44,148 nt of DNA from Bacteroidales bacterium UBA1035 (GCA_002316835.1 DCEG01000089.1:1-44148); one strand, 5' to 3'. Counted from the first letter of the stretch, positions 33,999-42,301 are shown. The notes: a model not told the origin generated them from the letters alone. Numbers and translations are program-made.

Positions 33999-35093
33999 CT
34001 ATAATTTTCCCGCCTTTACCCGCATCATACTCAAGGATTTCAAAATAAACTTTGGCAAAGGCTTTTCGGGATTGCGATTTTTTAGATTAAGTGCCAGACC
34101 GAGCTTTTTCATAATCGGTACTTTGTGCGTTTCCACAAATTCAATCAACGTGCCATCCGGGTCTTCGATATAAGCAAATTGTCCCGCCGCGTCGCCCATA
34201 TCAAACGAACTGCCTTCCTTGAAGCTTTGCGTGGTGTCCACTGTAAACGGATGTCCTTTTTCAGCACAGAATTTTCCCAATTCTCCCATTCCTCGAATAT
34301 CGAAACAAACCTGAATAAATCCCGGGTCGCCCCAAAAACGACCTTCATACAATTTGCGTGGCTTGCGTTCCAAAGCCTGTACCAACTCGATATACGACGG
34401 GCCGAAAAGTTCGCTGAAAGCACCTTTGCGCGGTTTGGAATGGGTGAGTAGTCGGCGACGGAATTTCTGATTTCCGGAAGGAAGTCCTTCTAAATCGGCA
34501 AACGTGCCGGTTTCGTCGGCTATAATCGTGTCATAGCCGAGGATGTCTTTGTAAACGATCATCGCTTTTTCAATGTCTGTAACGCCGATGCTAACGCCCA
34601 CGGCACCACCGGTCAGACGACCTTCGTTTTTGAAAACATAATCGTCGTGAACAATCTGAAATAGATTTCCGTACGGGTCTTTCACGTAGAAAGTCTGTTT
34701 CCCATCCAGATTTCGGCTTAATTTCGTTATAATATTTACTTTTGGATTTCGAGAAAATTCGTCGAATGTCTTTGCTACATCCTTGCTTTTTATTTTGCAA
34801 ATCAGCACTCCTGTATCGCCCAAATTCAGTTCAAAATCGAGCTTTTTCGGTTTCCGTTCGGCGTACTGCCACACTTCAAAACCGCCGCCGCCCTGCATAT
34901 TCACGGCAATGCATGCGTGTCTTCGCTGCGGAACACCGCCCGTATAAGGCAGCATCAGTTCCGCCACTTTGTTGTCCTCCAAAATGCGGATGTCCATATT
35001 AAACACATCGATGTAGTATTTCCAGGCTTCGTATAGATTTTCAACACCAATGCCGACTTGTTGAATACCGCTTATAATGTAATTTTGTTTCAT
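33999..35093 (-). CDS. Two-domain VOC (glyoxalase/HPPD-fold) protein, unknown reaction
   Basis: 364 residues from the ATG at 35093 (KQNYIISGIQQVGIGVENLYEAWKYY broken here at the first strand). The chain has four beta-alpha-beta-beta-beta modules as in 4-hydroxyphenylpyruvate dioxygenase or extradiol dioxygenases: the first ends FEVWQYAER, the second FYVKDPYGNLFQIVHDD, the third ELFGPSYIELVQALER, and the fourth EDPDGTLIEFVETHK. The usual metal-binding histidines at module starts are replaced (QQVGIGV, GVSIGV, IQVCFDI), though glutamates remain in the module ends. A metal site with Gln ligands or a non-catalytic fold are both possible. The C-terminal tail (LNLKNRNPEKPLPKF) is basic. It sits between the SDR gene and the TlpA-like gene. 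Confidence 0.8.
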   Translation of the reverse strand: MKQNYIISGIQQVGIGVENLYEAWKYYIDVFNMDIRILEDNKVAELMLPYTGGVPQRRHACIAVNMQGGGGFEVWQYAERKPKKLDFELNLGDTGVLICKIKSKDVAKTFDEFSRNPKVNIITKLSRNLDGKQTFYVKDPYGNLFQIVHDDYVFKNEGRLTGGAVGVSIGVTDIEKAMIVYKDILGYDTIIADETGTFADLEGLPSGNQKFRRRLLTHSKPRKGAFSELFGPSYIELVQALERKPRKLYEGRFWGDPGFIQVCFDIRGMGELGKFCAEKGHPFTVDTTQSFKEGSSFDMGDAAGQFAYIEDPDGTLIEFVETHKVPIMKKLGLALNLKNRNPEKPLPKFILKSLSMMRVKAGKL

Positions 35094-35161
35094 ACTTTTT
35101 AATTTCTTGGCTTGAAAACCAAAATTTCGATTTCTATTGCAACTCAATACTCAGAACTAAC

Positions 35162-35959
35162 TTACGTGGCTTTTATTTTCCTCACCATCTTTCTCGCTAA
35201 TCCCGGAAAAAACCGCTTAATATAGACCATCAGTAATTCTTTTCCACCGACAAGAACTTCAGGTTTCTGAGTGCGGATAGCTCTTATAATTTTTTCTGCT
35301 GCTTTTTCTGCCGAAATGCCGTCCGCTTGTCCATCATCCATCTTGGCGTGTTTTGTACCATCGGCTTCAAGAGCGTTGTAAGAGATGTTAGTTTTTACAC
35401 GTCCCGGACAGATCATTACTACGCGGATGTTTTGGTCGTAATACTCCGCATTAATTGTTTCGAAAAAACCATAAAGTGCAAATTTTGATGAAGCATAGGC
35501 TGAACGTAATGGGAAGCCAAATCTTCCTGAAATGCTGGTGGTTACGGCGATAGTGCCACCACCGTTTTCAATCATTTTCGGAAGTAATTGTTTGGTGATT
35601 TTTACAGGGGCGAAAAAATTCACGTCCATTATCTTTTTATCTACTGAAAAATCGGTTTCAACCGCTTTCCCACGTTGACTGATTCCTGCATTGTGGAATA
35701 TCATATCAATTTTTCCGAAAAAAGACAAAGCTTTGTCAGTCAATGTATCCAAACGGTCGATTTCAGAAAGATCGAAAGGTAAGATTTCGCATTTTGCTCC
35801 CAATTCGATACACTTTTGCTGCACTTTCTTCAGTTGTTCTTCACGGGTGGCTGTCAAAATAAGGTTTGCACTTTCGGCGGCGAATAAATATGAACATGCT
35901 TCGCCGATACCCGACGAAGCACCTGTAATCCAAATGGTTTTGTTTTTAATTGATTGCAT
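35162..35959 (-). CDS. Short-chain dehydrogenase/reductase (candidate 3-keto sulfonolipid/sphingolipid reductase)
   Basis: 265 residues of the classical SDR fold: NAD(P) motif TGASSGIG (12-19), FHNAG at 88-92, catalytic Ser142, Tyr155 and Lys159 (YASSK). A hydrophobic and basic C-terminus (LLMVYIKRFFPGLARKMVRKIK) could lie on a membrane, as in enzymes acting on lipids. Residue Thr34-like NADP features cannot be settled by eye. The family resembles DHRS7B-type reductases. Its place after an alpha-oxoamine synthase and a threonine-synthase-like gene suggests it reduces the 3-keto lipid made by the synthase. Confidence 0.85.
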   Translation of the reverse strand: MQSIKNKTIWITGASSGIGEACSYLFAAESANLILTATREEQLKKVQQKCIELGAKCEILPFDLSEIDRLDTLTDKALSFFGKIDMIFHNAGISQRGKAVETDFSVDKKIMDVNFFAPVKITKQLLPKMIENGGGTIAVTTSISGRFGFPLRSAYASSKFALYGFFETINAEYYDQNIRVVMICPGRVKTNISYNALEADGTKHAKMDDGQADGISAEKAAEKIIRAIRTQKPEVLVGGKELLMVYIKRFFPGLARKMVRKIKAT

Positions 35960-36030
35960 TTATTTTAAAGCCACGAGTCAAGATTAATAGACTATTAGAT
36001 TGTTGGACTATTGCAAATGCCGATGGTACA

Positions 36031-37362
36031 CTAATCATTCAGTACGTCCCTCCAAAGCTGGTCGCGATAATCGTCAATTTCATGTGGTTCACAATCATCA
36101 ACATGATTAACTTCGCGAGTTGTATAGATCATCTGTTCCAAAAAATAGGGAGCACGGTTTGGGCCTTCGCCTGTATTTACCATTACGGTTTCACCGTTTT
36201 TGATAAGCCCTTTTCTCAAGGCCACGAAGAGTCCCGATAAACATACCGCCGAAGCAGGACCGGGAACCACTTTCTGTTCGTAAGCGGTAAGCTTCCCTAC
36301 GGGAATTAACTTCTTTTCGCGTACACGAATAAAAGTTCCATTGGATTCTTTCACTAACTTGGCTAAAATAGGATACGTTGCCGGATTTCCGGTTGCCAGC
36401 GTGGGAACAATAGTTCTTGGATTATTGATAATTGGATAATCTTTTTCAAATCCATCGGGAAAGGCAGTGGCCTCAGCTTTTTCCCATGCTCTCACCATTG
36501 GGTCACAGCCATCGGTTTGTACCAATACAAAACGTGGATTTTTCAATTCGGGGAATACTCCTTTCAGTTCTCGGATTCCTTTGTCAACAGCGATTGGGCC
36601 GGTTCCACCACTCACAGCCTGAATGTAAACATCCGGTAATTTCCCGATCTGGCGCAACCACTCGAATACCATGGTTTTTTTTGCTTCCACACGAATGGGA
36701 TCGATGTTGCCGGTTGACATCGGTATATGATGCAATTTGGCATAAGCGGCAGCAATTTCTTTTGCTTTAGCGTAATCTCCCATTACTTTAAAAACCTGCT
36801 GTCCGTATGAACTGATGGTTGCTTCCGAAGTTTTTATTACATCTTCGGGCATGAAAACCGAACAATTTACGTTGGCCATGGATAAGTATTTCGCATAGGC
36901 TGTTGCCGAATTGCCGGTTGATGCTATACAGTATTGTTTGATGTTTATTTCTTTGAATATGCTCGACGCAAGCGACGCGGCAATATCTTTAAATGTTCCG
37001 GTACCTCCGTTAAGATCGTTCCTGCAAACATGCACTTCTATATCGAGTCCGAAATTATCTTTTGCGAATTTTTCCAAAAATCCCCATCGCTCCACGGGAA
37101 TAGCACCTTCTTTCCTTGATATGATATGCCTGCGACGTAGTAACGGCAGGAATGGAAAGTAGTGCCAGAAACTATCCGGAGAGCTTTTTAGTAAACGAAG
37201 CAGTCTTTTGTAACGCCTGTTGTACCAAACCTCGGAGCGTTTACTGCCACATTTTGGACATTTCTGATCCTGATCGAACCAGGTCCAAAAATCGGGTGTG
37301 ATGTGTCCGCACTCAGTACATTTCAGATAATACTTTTTCTGGATTTTTATTCGTAGTGTCAT
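36031..37362 (-). CDS. Threonine-synthase-like PLP enzyme, candidate cysteate synthase
   Basis: 443 residues from the ATG at 37362; a longer reading from 37395 starts at a TTG inside a repeat. An N-terminal zinc ribbon (Cys15, Cys18, Cys35, Cys38) and a basic stretch precede the fold-type II PLP core. The PLP lysine is Lys125 in GGTGTFKD, where ordinary threonine synthases have NPTGSFKD followed by RG; here IAA follows. The phosphate-binding loop is SGGTGP (251-256). The altered motif suggests a substrate other than O-phosphohomoserine. Archaeal cysteate synthase, which makes cysteate from phosphoserine and sulfite, evolved from threonine synthase, so that reaction is a reasonable candidate here. 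A true threonine synthase is the alternative. Confidence 0.75.
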   Translation of the reverse strand: MTLRIKIQKKYYLKCTECGHITPDFWTWFDQDQKCPKCGSKRSEVWYNRRYKRLLRLLKSSPDSFWHYFPFLPLLRRRHIISRKEGAIPVERWGFLEKFAKDNFGLDIEVHVCRNDLNGGTGTFKDIAASLASSIFKEINIKQYCIASTGNSATAYAKYLSMANVNCSVFMPEDVIKTSEATISSYGQQVFKVMGDYAKAKEIAAAYAKLHHIPMSTGNIDPIRVEAKKTMVFEWLRQIGKLPDVYIQAVSGGTGPIAVDKGIRELKGVFPELKNPRFVLVQTDGCDPMVRAWEKAEATAFPDGFEKDYPIINNPRTIVPTLATGNPATYPILAKLVKESNGTFIRVREKKLIPVGKLTAYEQKVVPGPASAVCLSGLFVALRKGLIKNGETVMVNTGEGPNRAPYFLEQMIYTTREVNHVDDCEPHEIDDYRDQLWRDVLND

Positions 37363-37394
37363 TTGATAGTATTTATGTGGAGACGGTTCGTGCA

Positions 37395-37420
37395 AAGAGA
37401 CGGTGCACGCACCGTCTCTT
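37395..37420. repeat. REP-like palindrome, copy 4 (perfect)
   Basis: AAGAGACGGTGC and GCACCGTCTCTT form a perfect 12-bp inverted repeat around AC. It begins 4 nt past the alpha-oxoamine synthase stop. A half copy (AGACGGTTCGTGC, 37381-37393) sits next to it on the side of the next gene. Confidence 0.75.
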
Positions 37421-37424
37421 CAGT

Positions 37425-38687
37425 TTATTGCAAAGCCATTTGTTTAACTTCGTCACCTTTGTATTTTCCGGCTTCGAGATTAACTTTTATTTTTTTGAAA
37501 ACTTCGATGGTTTCATTTACTTCCTTCATCGTGTGCGATGCCGTTGGAATAAGGCGGAGCATTAAAACATCTTTTGGAACAACCGGATAAACCACGATTG
37601 AGCAGAAAACATTGTGGTTCTCACGCAAGTCAATCACGATATTTGTTCCTTCAGGCACTGAACCGCTGAAATATACCGGTGTTACCGGCGACTGAGTGTT
37701 GCCAATACTAAAGCCTTCGGCTACAAGACCGTCTTGTAACGCTTTTGCTATTTTCCAAAGATTTTCTTTTATTTCGGGTTGTCCCTGCAGGATATCCAAT
37801 CGTTTGAGAGCACCTATAACCATTGGCATTGGGAGTGATTTAGCAAAGATCTGTGATCGCATGTTGTATTTCAGCGAATCAACGATAGCTTTATCCGATG
37901 CCACAAAAGCGCCTATTCCTGCCATCGATTTTGCAAACGTTGCAAAATAAATATCCACTTCATCCATCAAGCCGAAATGTTCGCTGGCTCCGGCTCCGGT
38001 TTCTCCCATTGTCCCGAATCCGTGAGCGTCATCAATCATCAAACGGAAATTATATTTTTTCTTCAATTCAACAATTCCGGGAATATTTCCCAAATCGCCT
38101 GACATTCCGAAAACACCTTCGGTAATAACCAAAATACCACCGTTATTTTCTTCGGCATTTTTGGTAGCAAACCTTAGCATTTTTTCGCAGCGTTCTATGT
38201 CGTTGTGAGGGAAAACAAAACTTTTTCCGCCTTTGGATTTATGCAGAAAAATCCCGTCCATAATACAGGCATGCGACTCAGAGTCATAAACGATTACATC
38301 GTTGCGTGTACACAGTGAATCGATGATTGAAACCATTCCCTGATAACCGTAATTGAGCAAGTATGCAGCTTCTTTCCTCTCGAATTTTGCGAGCCGCTCT
38401 TCCAGTTCTTTGTGATATTTTGTCTGGCCTGACATCATTCGGGCGCCCATAGGATATGCCATACCCCATTGTGCAGCAGCTTCGGCATCCGCTTTTCGTA
38501 CTTCGGGATGATTGGCAAGCCCGAGATAATTATTTAAACTCCAAGTAATTACTTCACGTCCGTGAAATCTCATTCTTGGTCCTATTTCACCTTCCAATTG
38601 TGGGAACATAAAATAGCCTTCCGCTTTTTTGCGATACTGCTCCAGCGGACCTTCCATGCCTTTAAGCCGGTCAAAAATATCTAACAT
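37425..38687 (-). CDS. Alpha-oxoamine synthase (KBL/SPT family), candidate cysteate acyltransferase
   Basis: 420 residues of the fold-type I PLP family that joins an amino acid with an acyl thioester, losing CO2. Marks are NNYLGLANH (52-60), the PLP-stacking His139 (SESHACIMDG), Asp219 in MIDDAHGFG, and PLP Lys253 in ATFAKSMAG. Sequences such as GARMMSGQTKYHKELE (81-96) differ from my memory of Sphingobacterium serine palmitoyltransferase (SRFLNGTLDIH) and of KBL (RFICGTQDSH), which suggests another amino acid. With the next gene resembling cysteate synthase, cysteate is the best guess and 3-keto-capnine the product. Serine palmitoyltransferase remains the main alternative. A good -7 box lies 76 nt upstream. 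Confidence 0.85.
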   Translation of the reverse strand: MLDIFDRLKGMEGPLEQYRKKAEGYFMFPQLEGEIGPRMRFHGREVITWSLNNYLGLANHPEVRKADAEAAAQWGMAYPMGARMMSGQTKYHKELEERLAKFERKEAAYLLNYGYQGMVSIIDSLCTRNDVIVYDSESHACIMDGIFLHKSKGGKSFVFPHNDIERCEKMLRFATKNAEENNGGILVITEGVFGMSGDLGNIPGIVELKKKYNFRLMIDDAHGFGTMGETGAGASEHFGLMDEVDIYFATFAKSMAGIGAFVASDKAIVDSLKYNMRSQIFAKSLPMPMVIGALKRLDILQGQPEIKENLWKIAKALQDGLVAEGFSIGNTQSPVTPVYFSGSVPEGTNIVIDLRENHNVFCSIVVYPVVPKDVLMLRLIPTASHTMKEVNETIEVFKKIKVNLEAGKYKGDEVKQMALQ

Positions 38688-38763
38688 AAGATTTTAAATG
38701 TGTGATTGTTATTGTTTTCTGATGAAAGAATTATTAATTCGATAAACTTATTGATTCTCATTA

Positions 38764-38771
38764 CAAAAATA
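38764..38771 (-). promoter_or_regulatory. Bacteroidota -7 box upstream of the alpha-oxoamine synthase run
   Basis: The minus strand reads TATTTTTG, a full TAnnTTTG match, 76 nt before the ATG at 38687. A near -33 (TTTC) lies 20 nt upstream. It is the best promoter candidate for the co-directional run ending at porN. Confidence 0.5.
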
Positions 38772-38814
38772 GGTATTTTGTTTTGATTCAGGAAATTTGT
38801 TTTTCATCAAAAAA

Positions 38815-38840
38815 TAAAGACGCGATTAATCGCGTCTTTA
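38815..38840. repeat. REP-like palindrome, copy 5 (perfect, core GCGATT/AATCGC)
   Basis: A 26-nt perfect palindrome with half-site TAAAGACGCGATT and no loop. It shares AAGAC...GTCTT with the other copies but has a different core. It lies 44 nt past the DUF4834 stop, before the -7 box of the next gene. The 197-bp gap holds nothing else recognisable. Confidence 0.75.
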
Positions 38841-38884
38841 CAAAAAAATATTTTCTCGTTTTTTGAGGATGATTTTAAAATCGT

Positions 38885-39136
38885 TCACAAATTTTGTTCT
38901 TTCTCTTTTATTTCTTCAAACTCAACATCAACAGCATCTGTTTTTTCAAAACTTTTCTTCTGATAATCGAGAATCCGGTCTTCCTGAGTTTCCGGTTCTT
39001 TGGGTTGTTGTTGTGATTGCCGGCTGTAAGGGCTTGCCTGTGGTTTACGTCTTGTTCCGAAAAGAGCACGCCCCAAAAAGCTAATTACCATGTAAATAAC
39101 AGCAAATATCAGTAAAACTTTAAATAAAAATCCCAT
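38885..39136 (-). CDS. DUF4834 family small membrane protein
   Basis: 83 residues. A single N-terminal hydrophobic segment (FLFKVLLIFAVIYMVISFLG, residues 3-22) is followed by a short basic stretch and a Gln/Pro-rich, then acidic tail with a conserved-looking end (DYQKKSFEKTDAVDVEFEEIKEK). This is the usual layout of DUF4834, a Bacteroidota family often placed next to pssA, as it is here (76 bp gap). Function unknown. The charged cytoplasmic tail could be a protein-binding segment. Confidence 0.82.
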   Translation of the reverse strand: MGFLFKVLLIFAVIYMVISFLGRALFGTRRKPQASPYSRQSQQQPKEPETQEDRILDYQKKSFEKTDAVDVEFEEIKEKEQNL

Positions 39137-39212
39137 TTTAGATTAATTTGATTCGAAAAATATTCGTAAAGATAATAGGAATAATTAAATGTATTTCAAT
39201 GCTTTTGAAAAA

Positions 39213-39923
39213 TTAACGTATCGTTTTTTTCTTTTCGGGCATTGCTACCGAAATGGCGATATACGCCAAAATTCCCCAGGCGATACCTATAATTCCCCAA
39301 AGCAGAACAAATGCGATCATCAGAAAAATAAGCAACAATTGTTTTTCATTTCCTTTTATTTTCAGGCTTTTTATTTTGAGCGAAAACATGGGAATTTCTG
39401 AGACCATCAGCAGTGAGAGAACCAAAATAAAACCAATTGTCATGTAGACATATGATTCGTTGACGCCGGACAATAAATTTATTCCATAGACGTATGTTAC
39501 CCAAAATAATCCGTTTGCCGGTGTCGGAAGTCCTAGAAATGTTGTTGTTTGGCGTGTATCGATATTAAATTTCGCCAGACGATATGCTGAAAAAACAGGA
39601 ATCAGAAATGCTAAATAGGGGATGAGAGTTTCGAGTGGCAAAAGAAATGCAGGAAAAAGCGTAAAATCCTGCAACAGTATAAAAACAGCTGAAGCCGGTG
39701 CCATACCAAAACTGACCACATCGGCAAGTGAGTCTAACTCAATGCCTATTTTGGAAGAAACTCCTAACGCACGCGCTGCTAAACCATCTAGAAAATCAAA
39801 AACAGCTGCAAGCATTACCCAAACGACCACAGCCAAAAAGTTTCCATTGAAAGCCATTACAATGGCAATACAACCCGAAAATAAATTCAGCAATGTTATT
39901 ATATTAGGAATCTGTTTTTTCAT
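39213..39923 (-). CDS. pssA: CDP-diacylglycerol--serine O-phosphatidyltransferase
   Basis: 236 residues from the ATG at 39923; a longer reading from 39965 lies within psd. The CDP-alcohol phosphotransferase motif is complete: DFLDGLAAR at 43-51, then G60, D64 and D68 region (GIELDSLADVVSFG). Eight or so hydrophobic segments mark a polytopic inner-membrane enzyme, with a Lys-rich C-terminus (PEKKKTI). It makes phosphatidylserine, the substrate of Psd. The start overlaps the last 20 bp of psd, so both are translated from one message and form the phosphatidylethanolamine pathway. Confidence 0.95.
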   Translation of the reverse strand: MKKQIPNIITLLNLFSGCIAIVMAFNGNFLAVVVWVMLAAVFDFLDGLAARALGVSSKIGIELDSLADVVSFGMAPASAVFILLQDFTLFPAFLLPLETLIPYLAFLIPVFSAYRLAKFNIDTRQTTTFLGLPTPANGLFWVTYVYGINLLSGVNESYVYMTIGFILVLSLLMVSEIPMFSLKIKSLKIKGNEKQLLLIFLMIAFVLLWGIIGIAWGILAYIAISVAMPEKKKTIR

Positions 39924-40596
39924 GTTTGCTTTGTCTTTGAGGTAATCGTGCCAGCAATGTCTCATTGGAGCGTACCTCGTCGTTTATCTGAACCAGAATC
40001 TCACTGTCTACAGGTAGAAAAACATCCATTCTGGAACCCAATTTTATGAATCCCAAACGGTCTCCAATATGATATTCCTTACCTTCTTCTACATAAGTAA
40101 CTATCCTTCGTGCTACTGCACCGGCAATTTGCCGTGTCAGGACTTGTTGCCCATCGGGCGTTTCGATAATTATGTTGCTTCGTTCGTTCTCGTGACTCGA
40201 TTTTGGCAGGTATGCGGCATGAAAATTGCCTTTTTCGTGAGAAAGATGAACAACCTTTCCGGTTACCGGTATCCAGTTGGAGTGAGCATTAAAGAACGAC
40301 ATGAAGATGGAGATTTGAATTCGCTCTTCGTTGAAAAAGTTTTTTTCAAAGACCCTTTCAATTACCACTACCTTTCCGTCGGTAGGAGCATTTACGTAGT
40401 CCAACAAATCTCCTTCGTAAACCCGACTCGGTTTTTTGAAGAAATTCATCATCAAAGCAAAGACTACAACCGAAGCAAATAGAATGACAAAAGAGAATGC
40501 GTTTTCGGGAAAGAAATAGAACATTATGACGTTTAATAACGCTAGAATAATTGTTGTTACAAGTAGTGTTTTTCTTCCTTCTTTGTGAATGAGCAT
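39904..40596 (-). CDS. psd: Phosphatidylserine decarboxylase proenzyme (short form)
   Basis: 230 residues of the short Psd type. Two N-terminal membrane helices (~10-28, 33-51) precede the catalytic domain: YVNAPTDGKVVVIE, FMSFFNAHSNWIPVTG and RIVTYVEEGKEY. The self-cleavage site is Gly187-Ser188 in KLGSRMDVFLP, where the serine becomes the pyruvoyl group. The longer E. coli type has LGST, while LGSR is usual for this branch. It turns phosphatidylserine into phosphatidylethanolamine. pssA overlaps its end, and cvpA lies 119 bp upstream on the same strand. Confidence 0.95.
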   Translation of the reverse strand: MLIHKEGRKTLLVTTIILALLNVIMFYFFPENAFSFVILFASVVVFALMMNFFKKPSRVYEGDLLDYVNAPTDGKVVVIERVFEKNFFNEERIQISIFMSFFNAHSNWIPVTGKVVHLSHEKGNFHAAYLPKSSHENERSNIIIETPDGQQVLTRQIAGAVARRIVTYVEEGKEYHIGDRLGFIKLGSRMDVFLPVDSEILVQINDEVRSNETLLARLPQRQSKHEKTDS

Positions 40597-40715
40597 GATT
40601 GGTTGAGTTATTAGTTTTGAGTTTTGGGTTAAGTTATCCGGAGAAATTATTTTTGTGTTTTCTTATATGTTATCAATCTCTATAAATTTGACACTATTCT
40701 CAACTGTTTATTCAG

Positions 40716-41330
40716 TTAAATGGAATCGGTTTCGAAGAATTTTTTCTGAAAATTGGAATCGATTGGCTGTCCTGCCCCTGCATTATTCTCCTCGCCGGAA
40801 CTTTCAATTTGTTTTCTGTATTTTTCCGGCACATATTCTTCCCATACTTCCTTATTCAGATATGGAACAATGGCAGGTACTACAGCGCGGATTCTTTCGT
40901 AGAAAAATGATTTTTGCTTCACATCGGGTTTAATGACTTTCTCTACCGGATCGAGCATAAGGATAAGGTTGAGTAAGATGCTGAACACTACAACAGTTGT
41001 TCCTACGGAAACTACACTTCCCAAAAGTCGGTTGATAAAATTGAGATTGACCGACTCAAATATTTTTTGTACAAAAAAGCCGACTAATCCCAGAACGATT
41101 GCAATTGCCAAAAATGCTGCAACGTATGAAAGTACATTGGCCAACTGTGGCGAAACGTCTATCAGTTTTTGCAATTCCGGTAGGATTTTTACGGCCAATT
41201 GTCCTCCGAAGATGGCTGCGAGAATGACTGTTGTCAGCCCAACAAGCATCATAACTAACCCTTTCCGATATCCGTTTATGAACGCGATTAGCAGAAAAAT
41301 AAGTATTATAAGATCAAACCAGTTTAACAT
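40716..41330 (-). CDS. CvpA family membrane protein
   Basis: 204 residues. Four hydrophobic segments (DLIILIFLLIAFINGYRKGL at the start, GLTTVILAAIFGG, LSYVAAFLAIAIVLGLVGFFV, and LLGSVVSVGTTVVVFSILLNLIL) match the CvpA layout, with the conserved G-x-x-x-G region after the first helix. A soluble C-terminal tail (~residues 145-204) follows. CvpA affects colicin V export and envelope stress in other bacteria; the molecular role is unsettled. It lies between murI and psd with 119-128 bp gaps, so its operon membership is unclear. Confidence 0.88.
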   Translation of the reverse strand: MLNWFDLIILIFLLIAFINGYRKGLVMMLVGLTTVILAAIFGGQLAVKILPELQKLIDVSPQLANVLSYVAAFLAIAIVLGLVGFFVQKIFESVNLNFINRLLGSVVSVGTTVVVFSILLNLILMLDPVEKVIKPDVKQKSFFYERIRAVVPAIVPYLNKEVWEEYVPEKYRKQIESSGEENNAGAGQPIDSNFQKKFFETDSI

Positions 41331-41422
41331 ACTCTTTTCGTTTATATTTGAAATCTTTTAAACAGTAATTTGATAGTGATTCAGTTGAATCCGTTGTACA
41401 GCTGATACTCGTCCGGTACAAT

Positions 41423-41449
41423 GAATATCAATTGAATATCCATTGAATT
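41423..41449. repeat. Short tandem repeat between cvpA and murI
   Basis: An 11-nt unit GAATATCAATT/GAATATCCATT is repeated about 2.4 times, with one base differing. It lies 10 nt past the murI stop. Probably slippage without function. Confidence 0.5.
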
Positions 41450-41458
41450 ACTGCCAAG

Positions 41459-42301
41459 TCAGCCGATGTTTATTTTTTGGGCTTCAATGTTTTCTTTCAG
41501 AAATAACGATGCGAAATCTACAAATTTTTCTGGAAAATCGGTAGTGAAATATTTTACTGTTCCATTTTTGGAGCATTTCTTTTCCATTTCAGGATGACGA
41601 TACAGGTAATCTTTCAAGCTTTCGGCCACATATTTTCCTTGTGAAATAACCTGTATATTTTCGGGTAAGTATTGTTTTATTTTGTCTATTAACAGCGGAT
41701 AATGTGTGCATCCTAAAATAATAGTGTCGATTTGATTATCTTTTTTTAGCAGATTATCGATATGTTGCTTTACAAAATAATCGGCCCCCGGTTTGTCGAA
41801 CTCATTGTTTTCCACCAACGGAACCCACATAGGACACGCTTCACTTGATACTTTCAGGTTCGGATGTAATTTTGTAATTTCAATATCGTATGATTGAGAC
41901 TTTACGGTTCCCGATGTTCCAAATACACCAATATGTCCGGTTTTTGTGAAATTTGCAATTGTTTCAATCGTTGGTCGGATAACACCCAATACTCTTTTTG
42001 AGGGACCAATTTGGGGTAAATCTATCTGTTGAATACTTCGTAATGCTTTTGCCGATGCAGTGTTGCAAGCTAAGATCACCAAGTGGCAGTTTTGTTCAAA
42101 AAACCATTTGACGGCATCTTTGGTAAATTCGTAAACGATTTCAAAAGAACGGTTCCCATATGGTGCACGTGCGTTATCGCCTAAATAAATGTAGTCGTAT
42201 TGTGGCAGTAAAGATTTGATTTCGGATAAAACGGTGAGCCCGCCATATCCGGAATCGAAAATGCCGATGGGCGATTTTTGTTTTTCAGTATCGTTTATCA
42301 C
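41459..42301 (-). CDS. murI: Glutamate racemase
   Basis: 280 residues. It makes D-glutamate for peptidoglycan. Both catalytic cysteines are present: Cys79 in LACNTASAK and Cys198 in LGCTHYPLL, along with IGIFDSGYGGLTVL (Asp16-Ser17) and YLGDNARAPYGNR. Slightly longer than many at the C-terminus (HPEMEKKCSKNGTVKYFTTD). It starts 20 bp after the ompH stop on the same strand, so these two are likely co-transcribed. Confidence 0.96.
   Translation of the reverse strand: MINDTEKQKSPIGIFDSGYGGLTVLSEIKSLLPQYDYIYLGDNARAPYGNRSFEIVYEFTKDAVKWFFEQNCHLVILACNTASAKALRSIQQIDLPQIGPSKRVLGVIRPTIETIANFTKTGHIGVFGTSGTVKSQSYDIEITKLHPNLKVSSEACPMWVPLVENNEFDKPGADYFVKQHIDNLLKKDNQIDTIILGCTHYPLLIDKIKQYLPENIQVISQGKYVAESLKDYLYRHPEMEKKCSKNGTVKYFTTDFPEKFVDFASLFLKENIEAQKINIG

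Noticed and set aside
37363..37395. TTG start extending the threonine-synthase-like gene by 11 codons.
   Set aside because: The extension is repeat sequence, and the ATG at 37362 gives the zinc-ribbon start expected for the family.
41423..41449. Short direct repeats considered as a CRISPR or regulator binding array.
   Set aside because: Only about 2.4 copies of 11 nt with no spacers, next to a stop codon; slippage is the simpler view.
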